A DNA stretch of 64,000 nucleotides from Onchocerca volvulus (taxonomy: Eukaryota > Nematoda > Chromadorea > Rhabditida > Onchocercidae): contig HG738138.1 in assembly GCA_000499405.2 (NCBI GenBank), forward strand, positions 6,880,888-6,944,887. The letters are read 5' to 3'. Shown here piece by piece: positions 54,573 to 64,000 of this stretch. Numbering within the stretch: position 1 is the stretch's first letter; each line of letters begins with the position of its first letter. The notes beneath the pieces are model-generated. The model ran no database searches. It worked only from the letters and a program-made list of their open reading frames with translations, and was not told the origin of the DNA. A program made the translations under genes and the position numbers.

Positions 54573-57500
54573 ATGTGGAGTGAGCCTGACTTTCCATATC
54601 CAGAAATAGAATCGGCATACCGGCCGGTACTGGCATGGCAGCGTCGATTACCACGTTATCCACTTCCGTATGCTCGCCCTCCGGACATGCCACCATCATT
54701 TATGAAACCAGATATAAATATGATACGCATGGGTATTCCACCTCCATTCCGTATGCCAAGGATACCGCTTGAACTTGTGACTCCTCATGCTGGTTGGTTT
54801 TTACTACCATCAAGTAGAATTAATTCTGATAGATACATAGTGCCAGTCATTATACAGCATAAAATTAAGTTGTCATATTTGTATTATTTGGTTTTATTTC
54901 GTGATAGTTTTATTTGCTCTATCATTTCGTTATTTTATAGCAGTTAGTTGCAATCTTCCTACCAGACTTGGAGATTTGTGGTGTCTGAGACCAGTTTATG
55001 CGAAATGATTGTTTACTTCAAGAATTTTTTAGTGTCAATTTTAGTCAAAAATCACTGGCTTTATAAAAATGGGCTGTTCAGGGACTTATTAGTATGCTTA
55101 TTAAAACGAAAATGTGCTCAAAACAGACAGAAGAAGCATAAGAAGATTTCATTTAATGACAGATATCTTTTTTCCAGGTCCAGGAATGCCACCACCACCG
55201 CTGCGTCCTGTACGACCTCCCAATGTACCGTTGTATCAAGATTTTTCCGCACCTCCGCGCCCTACACCAATAAATATCAGTGTTCAAACTTCAGCATTAA
55301 AATGTAGCGTAGAATGGAAATCTCCGGCGGTATCAAGTTCGTTCTCCGTGAAATCACGTGAAGACTTCCCTTTGAAAGTTTTATATCGTTGGTTCTCTGG
55401 GACCTGAATTCTTAAAGGAAATGATTTATTAAGAATGACTTGGCGTTAGAAATGTTCAACTCAAACAATAAGAATAGAACGACTCAAGAAATCAGAAATT
55501 AATGGGGAAAAATATCAGTTACTCACACTTCATTTTTGTTACCATTTAGTAGTTACAAAATCTGTTCCAGAAACGTTGAAATATGCATACAAATTAGAAG
55601 TTTGGGAAGGAGTCAGATGCGACACATATGATTTTCCGGCACATATCCTGTCATACAAATTAAGAACTACACCAGGCACAGTATATAAGGTGAGCAGTAT
55701 TTTTGAATATCGTGATTTGCAAACCGTAATAGAATCATGAAATGATTAGCACATTAAAAGTTAAAAATATTTTAGTTATTCGCTGAGATATTACTTGTGT
55801 AGAAAGACTTTTTTACAGGATTTTGAATCATGCCATCACTGGTATTGCTAAAAATTGAGATAATTAAAGTAAGATCCAAGTTTGGATTAGTCCTTTGTGT
55901 CGTACTTGACAGTGTGTGAATAAACAGTGAGTCTCAGTGAGTCTTCTTAAATAAATTAGTCAGTTGAAGTGATATGCCTTTCATAGTTTTTTAATTACTG
56001 CTTTTGCCATTTCTTTCCGAATCTTGCTTATGTGATATGTCCTTTATAGTTTTTTACTTTCTTACATGTTAGAAAGTATCATTGATACATTCATTTTCTT
56101 TGCTTTTACGTAGTTTAAAGTTTATCTGTTGGGAGTGTTCATCGAATTTTCGAATGTTGAAAGAGTATTCATGGTTTGATTCTTTGCTCTTACGAACAAT
56201 ATTTACTGCTCCAACTAGAATCATTTTTCAGCTTGAGTTATCTGCACGCGATGCAAACAACAGTGTTGTTGCTCTTGGAACAACTTGCATGAAAGCAGGT
56301 TCGCGATTATGCTTCAGATTATGAAGTGTGAGCATATGAGAGATGGTACGAAGTTCATTTAAGGAGAACTTGTGCTGTAGTAATGATATATTTTAGTTTT
56401 CTCAGCAGAGGAAATGCAAGCGCTTTACAAGAAGTCATTAGATTTCGTAGGCACAGTTATGCATTCGTTCCGCTTCCTTTATCGTTGCAAGCCAAAGATT
56501 TATTATGACGATATACAGGTATTCAGATTTATGACTGGATTTTTGCAATATACTACAATTTTTCATTGTTCGATATAGAATAAAAAGTTCGATCTCTGTA
56601 TATTTGAGAAAAATTTTGTTCCTATATTAATAATTGGTATACTGAACAAAAGAGGTCTTAGTAAACTCTTATAAGTTAAATAAGTCACTGAGGGGGACTT
56701 CAATTTTTTGACAAATTCATTTTATTTATGAAATTTTTATTAGTTTCATCGTGGTGGAATAATGGAAAAGTATATGAAGGATAATAATGGTCAAGCAGCT
56801 TCATCAATTAATGGTGCTATAAGCGGTAAGTCGTGATTACATATAGGGTTATAGAAATATTTGTTTTGTGATAGACTGCTCTGCATACTTGAAAACTACT
56901 GCCATATATTGAAAGAAGACTGTAGTGTCCATATTTGTAGTATGTCACAAAAATTTATTCAAGAACGAAGTTGACTTATTTCGATTTTTTATAATGTAAA
57001 GAAATCAATACCAATTCACAGCGAAAGTGTTGTGTTTATTTGTTGTGGTTTAATCAGGATATATTTATAGGTTTATTTTTTTCCGCACGGCTCTTACCTG
57101 ACGGAAGCTTGCCAACCCACTCGCCCTTTGGCAATGTTCGAATGTTAGTACCAGCAATGACGCTACTTGACCCAGCTCGTGTAAATATGTACTTTTGCGA
57201 TTTTTACTGCAACTATATAACTCATTATGTTACAGTTGTAATCTGCGAGAAGCATTCAGATGTGAGTTATGTCATTGTCGGTAAATAAAAACGTTTGAAT
57301 AAAAATATATGATACAGACAAATCAAGTATTCTAATAAGATTTCATTTCTATTAATTTTCATATTATTATTTACCGTAACCTTCATCAATATATTATTGA
57401 AGGTTTGCTATTTCAGACTGATATTTTTTGTATGCAGCGTTTGATTAAATTGGCTCCGGATTCCAATCCATTTTTACGAATTGTATTCAGACCTCCAATG

Positions 57501-58969
57501 TTTGAACCCGAATTTTGGGTAAATAAAAACGTTTGGGTAGAGATATATTATACGGAAAATGTGCCACTGAATTGGGGTCGATTTGATGCAATTACCGCAA
57601 CAGGTGCAGGCACATCACGTGTGGGAGGCTTACCGCACAATAAGGTATGTCAAAGAAATATTTAAGTTTGCTGTTATAGACAATAATTATTCAAAGAATA
57701 ATACCTTTGATAGGGAATTTATCTATGTCAAATAGGTTATCGATAATTGACAAGAATATCGTTCGAAAGTTGAAGTATGTAGTTTTCTTAATTGTTGATA
57801 GCCGTGATATTTGCGGAAGAATAATAGAGAAATTTTCTGGAAGATTGCTTGATGATGGATGTATGTTAGATAAAAATTGAAGGAGTATAGCTCGCCGCAT
57901 TACCGAAAGCAGTTCTGAGTGAAAAATTCTTTTCTTCCAACTGATAGCATCTTGAGTGACGGATCATGTGAGAAATATTTTAACAAAACAATACTTTGAT
58001 TATTTGAATATATTTATGCTAAAATTATTTCGGTTTTTTCTGACAAGATTTGTTCCTTATGAAGGTAGTTCTGGTAAAAGATAAGTTTTTAATACTTCTT
58101 TACATTTTAATTAAAACATTAGCTAAATATCCTTTGAATCTTCCAAATTATATAAATATCATTCAAAAATATGTGCATTAACTTCCATAAATCTTCCACA
58201 ACTTCCACACATAAAACTTCCATAACTTTCACACATATTTTTTTAAATATGTGAATTAATTTCCATAAATCATTTTTAATTTTTTTTTCATTAAATACAA
58301 TTTCAGCAATGTCAGATGTGCAATTTATATCCGCAGAAAAGTAGTTCTTCCGCCAAGATTGCTTCATCGAAGCTTAATTCAACATTTGAATTACTTCTGC
58401 ATTTGGAACGCAAAAGATTTGGTTATGAAAACATAAATGAATCGGCTGATTTGATCGAGACAATCTGTTCCATCATTGATTCTGTAGTTGAGCAATGCTC
58501 ACAGAATACAGAGAATGAAAACAGTAAGCAGGTAAGGACCGGTGATAAATTATTATAAATATGAAACTGATTTCCTAGCGGTAAACAGCTGTACAAGTAA
58601 CTAGACATGGCAGATCCAGATATTCAGTACTAATATTTTCATTTAGATATAGGAAAATAATTGTGAAATTTTTATTAGGATCGTTCCATTATCGATAGTA
58701 AACGTTTAGTCAGTGATCAGTATTTTTGGAATTTACAGGAAAATGACAATGAAGAAAGGGGAAAAAGGAAACTAGAATCACCTCAAGAAATCATGCAACG
58801 TCTTGATGCGCAAGATTTATGTGAGGAGATGCAGGATGTAAAAAATTATCTAAGAGCATTCATTGATAGTATGGACAAAGGCTTATCTAAGATTGAACGT
58901 CTGTTAAATGATGCAAGGCAGTGTTCAATGCGCTCAACATTTTTGTCTCAAAACTGTCTTGTACGATAG
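54573..58969 (+). CDS. PHYHIPL: PHYHIP-like protein (phytanoyl-CoA hydroxylase-interacting family)
   Basis: Homologue of vertebrate PHYHIP/PHYHIPL, neuronal proteins that bind phytanoyl-CoA hydroxylase; the molecular role is poorly known. Exons: 54573-54792, 55178-55357, 55550-55689, 56232-56298, 56406-56518, 56744-56825, 57071-57261, 57417-57644, 58307-58531, 58739-58969; 558 codons in phase. Residues 1-100 are rich in Pro, Arg and Met. A fibronectin III-like segment spans about 105-202 (VQLEL-type strand LELSARDANNSVVALG). The family C-terminal domain spans about 203-415: YRCKPKIYYDDI, FFSARLLPDG, SPFGNVR, NMYFCDFYC, VWVEIYYTENVPLNWG and the closing CQMCN, in the vertebrate order. Residues 490-545 are a predicted coiled coil with no vertebrate PHYHIP counterpart. 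The 55357/55550 junction is the least certain. The start follows TTCAG; a longer N-terminus is possible. Confidence 0.9.
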
Positions 58970-59637
58970 TTTCAATTGTTATATTTTATTTTAATTTAAT
59001 TATGGATCTCAGATAGAATATGTTAAAGAAAGGAAGGAGCTATAATGACTTAGTAACGTGAATTTTTTTTGCATTGTAATCATGAAGTATTTGAATGAAT
59101 AGGAAATAACGTATTGGGCATGTCTATTCGAATTATAGATTTTCTGTTTGTTGTCCCACATTATTTTGGTCTAATTTTTTAATTTTGCGTTGGTGATTGG
59201 AAGCGTTTGTTATGATTCACTGTGCTTACTATGTTTATTTCCATTTCTATGCATGTTCAATGTTGTCACTCATTGATCTCACAGGCGCTGATTTTTACTT
59301 GTCTTGGTTTTTGAACAATGTTGTCCGGTGTCATTTTGTTTCAGGCGATTAATTCGTTTGTGTCACTTTTGCATGTTTCTTATACGCATGTTTCTACACT
59401 TTCATAGCTTCTTATTTTGCAATTTGATAAAACTTCGTCTGTTCAGATAACAGTCACTGAACTGAACCAACTGTAGTCGAATTGGAGAGTGTACCTATAC
59501 AAACATTGTGTTTTTTGATCTTGAATTGGCTAGGCAGTAAATTATTCCTGATGAAGAAAAAAGCCTGCGAAGATCACACTTATCGGCGTTTGCAATTATG
59601 ACTACTTCCTCTCACATCTTAGTACATAATTTGCGTT

Positions 59638-59785
59638 TTGCTATGTTAAAAATACTGCTTACTGATTTGCCGTGTGTTATATCTGGCAGCAGAGTAATTC
59701 ATAAATTGCACTTGCTATGTTAAAAATACTACTTACTGATTTGCCGTGTGTTATATCTGGCAGCAGAGTAATTCATAAATTGCAC
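59638..59785. repeat. 74-bp tandem duplication
   Basis: Copies at 59638-59711 and 59712-59785 are head to tail and differ at one base (G/A in TACTGCTT versus TACTACTT). Such near-identity in drifting non-coding DNA indicates a recent duplication. Confidence 0.92.
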
Positions 59786-61285
59786 TATTTACATTCCTGC
59801 GAAAATGATTATTTTGGTAAGGAATTTCTATTTCATTCTCTTATTATGTGTTTGGAACTAATCGTGGAACGAAATATTTGGAATCAGAAGGAACGGTGAT
59901 CATTGCATGGAATATTTTTCTTGACACATGAATGGTGTGTCCTTGTTACTTTTGCAAGCGTATGCTTTTTTTTTTTAGGATTCGTGTTCAGTAACATTTA
60001 CATTCCCTTCGGATATATATAGAGCTTATGACGGAAAATGGAAGTTTTTCAAGCCCGTTTTTTGCTCATTTTACGTGATGTTTCGTAATTTGATTGAGTG
60101 TTAAACTTGAGTTTGAAGTTGACTTGCATCGGTCGAGATTGGTTCACAGTAGAATAAAATTCGTCTATAAGGAAAAAAAAAAAAGGCAGTTACTGTTCTA
60201 TCGAGAACGTTGCAGAGAAGTCGAATAAATTTGAGAAGATAATTTTCAATGCAGTAACACGGAATCTTAGGTAACAAAATGTAAGCTAACTGTATGATAG
60301 ATAGGCTGTTCCAGTTAAGGCAAATGAAGGCGTTGGGCAAAATATAATAATCTTATATGTCATGATTTGAAGTGTTTACTACTTTTCGAAGCACGTATTG
60401 AAGAAAAGCCATTATAGTTTACATGTATGTGATTCACATATGTAGTTCATAATTATGTTGTTCTTTGACTTTATTGCCCACGTATTCATTGTATTAATAA
60501 GTTTAAATGCTGTTTTTTTGTTGCTTATTTCTAGGCAAAAACTTGGTTTTTTATATATTTCTAGGTTTGCTTTGGATAAAATGTGCCTCTTGTTAATGTT
60601 TTCTGTTAACTACTGATAATTTATGTGAAATGTTACTGAAGTTGCCCTCAAGTAAATAACTGACATAATTTTTTAGTCATATTGTAATAGATTGAGATTT
60701 TTCTGTGTGCTTTTCTTCCTGATGTAAGCAAGACAAGTTGTGAATCAAGTCTGCAGATTAGATCATTTACTGTAATTTTATTTTAAGATCTTCACACAAT
60801 TTTTTTTTGCTCTCTATTTTCTGTTTTCTTTGTAATGGAATGGGAAAGGAGGAGATTTTCAAATGAACTTAGAATGATTAATGATGAAGATTCGAAGCAA
60901 TGGAAAGACATCGTGAGATCTAAAAGTTTTTATATTGCATTCGGCTGGAAGCGAGACGATATGATGGGAAATGAGGAATCTAATATCTTTGATGTTATGT
61001 CTGTCACAGTCATAATTGAATGGATGTCTGTATTTAATCTATCCAGTTCAGAAATATAATTTGGGATTTATGAAGATCATTCTTCGTTTTGCTTGTATAA
61101 AATCTCATCGGTGTGACTGAAGTGAAACTATTTTATTAAACGATATTACTTTTTTGTCTTCTCAACGGTTAGTTGACAATGAAATCAACCGTCCCCCAGT
61201 AGTTTACAAATTCGTTATCTTCGTTTGTTGGACAAATTATGATTACAAATTTTCATAGCAAAATATTGCAGGTAGTTTATTATTT

Positions 61286-61298
61286 ATGTGCTGTGCAG
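61286..61298 (+). promoter_or_regulatory. Probable splice or trans-splice acceptor of the SETD4-like gene
   Basis: TGTGCTGTGCAG lies five bases before the ATG at 61304, and no phase-compatible upstream exon was found. Such spacing is usual for spliced-leader addition. Confidence 0.4.
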
Positions 61299-61303
61299 AT
61301 TTT

Positions 61304-63936
61304 ATGGAATGGGTAATTGGGAATGGTGCCCAGCATTTTGGTGTCGTTATCAGAGATTGTGCAAATGAAGGTGGAAAAGGATTATTTGCAACAACAGATT
61401 TTCGAGAGAATGAAACAATAATATGCATACCAGTCGAAATTATTATCACTGCTGGATTTGTTGCCGAATTGCCGGGTTATTGTGATGTTTTCAAAAGGTT
61501 CAGTATAATCTATAAGTGATGACTACAGCAGAAATGCGTTGTCATAATAATTCTGGAAAAGGTGATAACTATCACAGCTGAACTTCAGCTGGTCGGAATT
61601 TCCATGGATTTCTTTTAGTCAAATCTCTTTGAAATTGATAATAAACTAAAGTATTAGAAAATAAACTATGTAACGAAGAACATATTCATATAATCTAGTC
61701 GAAGAGGAGGTAAAACCCAAAGTAAAATGTCATAGTTCTTATTTAAAAGCAATGAAATGTTTACTCACGAATAGTTATGCAAATGATTCTCATAGTAAAT
61801 GAACCGTCTTGAACTACTAAATGCATGGTGAGAGTAAAGCTGTTTTTGTATTGACAAAACGTATTTTTATTTCTGTTTTTTGTTTTTTTTATAAATTAAG
61901 TTATATTTTTTTCGTTTTTATTAGGAAATTTTTATTGTTGCTTCAAGAATGTTGTGTGTTTTACACAGATTCTTGTCTTTTTTTTCTTGATTAATTCTTT
62001 AATTATTTTATAATCTCTGCTTTAGTAATTTTTTTTATTTTTGGTCTTTGTTTTTAAATTTTTGTATTTGAACTGGTTTGAACTGGTTAATCTTAATGCA
62101 AAGGTTGATCACATATTTTAGATATCGCTTGAAACCATTCGAAGCTCTAGTGTATTTCTTCTTAATAGAGAAAGAATCGGACTCGAAATGGGTTCCCTAT
62201 TTGAAAGTGCTTCCAAAGTCCTTCTCGACACCGGCTAACCTACATCCAAGTTTGAAACCAGAAGATTTTCCATATCACTTAAGAAAGCAATGGTATGGGC
62301 AGAAGAATGAACTAAAGATAATGTATGAAAAGGTAGAATTTCATTATTAGATGACGTGAAATGATTTCTTCCTTTAGGAAGAAAGTCCTCTTTTTTTTTT
62401 TCTTGTAATTTATATCTACTCACAATGATTTGCTTGTTATTTATATCCAGTCACAAAAAGAGGTTAAAATTTCGTTGAAATTAAATGAGACCACAGTTCA
62501 AACTTAGTCTAGAATGTTTTAATTATGGAAGGAATCTCCAGAAAGAACTCATCCAGCATAATTATTTTCATTCGCAGTTTGTGACGATATTAGCAGATGA
62601 TACAATCTGGGATCATTTTTTATGGGCTTGGCATATTGTTAATACTAGATGCATATATCGTGACAACAAACCTCATCCACTGATTGACAACAGCGAAGGC
62701 GACTCACTTGCAATTGTACCTCTTATTGACATGTTGAATCACAGCAACGATAATCAGGTATTATCAACTTCATTAACTCTTATATATCTCTATGATTAAA
62801 TAAATCATTTATGTTTATCTTTTAATTGGTTTTAGTCAAGAAAAATCGATTTTCCAAAGTGATTGCAGACTATAATAATCTGTTGTTTAGTGTTGCGCGA
62901 TTTGGGACAGCAAATTGAATCTGTATAAAGTGATTGTTACTAGACCCATCCATAAAGGAGAACAAATATTCATTTGTTATGGTAGTCATACAAATGGATC
63001 ATTGTGGATTGAATATGGTTTTTATTTGAAGAATAATATCTGTAATAAAATTGAAATTTCGCTTGGTTAGTTTAATTTTGAACATTACTGATAACAGTAT
63101 AATCTTTAATTGTTCTTTGTCGTCTTATTAGAGAATTAGCTAGTTTTCAGATGAAATATGAATACTTTGAAGAATGAAAAATTAAAAATTAAATAATTGG
63201 TTATCGGAATGGATAATGTTAAGTCTTTGTAAAGTAAATTATTGATAGGACAAGATTTTTGCAGTGAAACAGTGATTTTTGCTAGAAAGAATCGTTTTGA
63301 GTTTTGCATTTTTGAAAGCAAACAAAATGTTGGGGGAAATTTGAGATAATAAATAAAAAAAATAGCGAAACACATATTATTGTCCAGCTTTTTATCAATT
63401 TATTATAGTACATCTTTAGAACACTTTATGCAACTAGCGAGTACTGCCGGAATCAGTTTCTCAGACCTACATAGAAAAATAGTTCTTCAAGCAAATTTTC
63501 CATGGTAATTTCTTCTGTCTGTTGATCTCTTTAATAACTTCATATAAAGTAGTATTTTCAGTCTTTTAAGAGTTCACTGCATGATTTATATCAAGTTTTT
63601 TGAAAATTTTTTAAAAGCAGCGGTGTTGGTTGTTACTTGATGAGCAGTGTCGTCTGAGGTGCCAAATTAACTCATATTTTGATGACTTAAGTAGACAACG
63701 ATTTTTCACAATCACGGATAGGATATTCAAGAATTGCCACTAAATCAGCGAAACTGGAATAACATATTTATAACGAAATAACATATCATCATATTCCCTT
63801 TTGTGTTTGGATTCTTATCTGCATCGACTGTCAAATCTTATTGATAATTTTTCAGTTCTATATACGCCACTGATGTGAAACCAAATTTTGGGTTTAAAGC
63901 AAATCTTGCACTGCTGAAAATGAGTATATCAAAACT
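61304..63936 (+). CDS. SETD4: SETD4-like SET-domain lysine methyltransferase, 5' part
   Basis: SET-domain methyltransferase of the SETD3/SETD4/RuBisCO-methyltransferase class; SETD4 methylates histone lysines and is linked to cell quiescence in animals. Exons in the window: 61304-61497, 62122-62332, 62497-62757, 62891-63065, 63420-63504, 63856-63936 (ends at a GTAAGT donor); 335 residues, then the gene leaves the window. Motifs: GGKGLFATTDF at the SET start (about residues 24-34), FEALVYFFLIEKE, WKPYL-like WVPYLKVLP, AWHIVNTR, the SAM-binding PLIDMLNHS (NHS at 216-218) and GEQIFICYGSH with catalytic Tyr252, then EYGF. The order and spacing match human SETD4; the C-terminal substrate-binding domain begins in the last exons. 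Intron acceptors at 62496 and 63419 were chosen by phase and are less certain. The start is inferred from the nearby acceptor. Confidence 0.87.
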
Positions 63937-64000
63937 GTAAGTTCCAATAAAATTTTTAATTTCAGCATGTATAGTTTATTGGGTCATCTCCATCCGTTTG

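Larger units (their letters stand above)
58970..61303. other. Spacer between PHYHIP-like and SETD4-like genes
   Basis: This T-rich sequence includes the PHYHIP-like 3' UTR and the SETD4-like upstream region. It contains a 74-bp tandem duplication (59638-59785). A 74-codon frame starting at 60835 ends in a possible donor but is not in phase with the SETD4-like exon, so it was not added to the model. Confidence 0.45.

Noticed and set aside
59717..59899. 60-codon frame
   Set aside because: Arises from the 74-bp tandem duplication; no other support.
60835..61059. 74-codon frame ending near a GTGAGA donor, as a SETD4-like first exon
   Set aside because: Phase 0 donor would put the next exon out of the SET-domain frame.

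Overview
The window looks like nuclear DNA of a parasitic nematode, most likely a spirurid or filarial worm. The evidence is its AT-rich composition, short GT-AG introns of roughly 60-400 bases with TTTCAG-type acceptors, trans-splice-like acceptors just before start codons, and a decayed BEL/Pao retroelement. The species cannot be named from sequence alone. Gene models below come from reading exons by eye; nearly every junction was checked for reading phase, and exon coordinates are in the evidence fields.

Layout, left to right. Bases 2002-8189 (+): a PCTAIRE kinase of the CDK16/17/18 group, 10 exons, 541 codons. Bases 9848-14425 (-): a patatin-like phospholipase of the PNPLA8 (iPLA2-gamma) type, convergent with the kinase; its N-terminus and one junction are uncertain. 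Bases 15542-29258 (-): a 39-exon, 1971-codon orthologue of ZSWIM8/EBAX-1, the Cullin-RING substrate receptor known for protein quality control and target-directed microRNA decay. Bases 29259-33849: a 4.6 kb divergent spacer with AAT, CA and TG simple repeats, a hairpin and one doubtful small membrane ORF. Bases 33850-42466 (+): a complete 25-exon, 1186-codon P5A ATPase (ATP13A1/CATP-8).

Bases about 43970-48850 hold a broken BEL/Pao LTR retrotransposon (gag zinc knuckle, protease, reverse transcriptase, RNase H, integrase). It is interrupted by a 0.7 kb insertion carrying a 25-bp-period minisatellite and has lost part of the integrase. Related LTRs lie at 49323-49785 and, apparently solo, at 53619-54109. 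Bases 54573-58969 (+): a 10-exon, 558-codon PHYHIP-like protein (phytanoyl-CoA hydroxylase-interacting family) with a proline-rich start and a coiled-coil tail. Bases 61304-63936 (+): the first six exons of a SETD4-type SET-domain methyltransferase that runs off the right edge.

The genes are housekeeping or signalling genes with no obvious shared pathway; there is no defence island, CRISPR array or gene cluster. The least explained signals are three miRNA-precursor-like inverted repeats (937-999, 18223-18298, 32206-32270), one of them inside an intron of the miRNA-decay receptor gene. Others are E2F-like motifs in the LTRs, a 38-bp perfect palindrome, and the nematode-specific ends of the PHYHIP-like protein.
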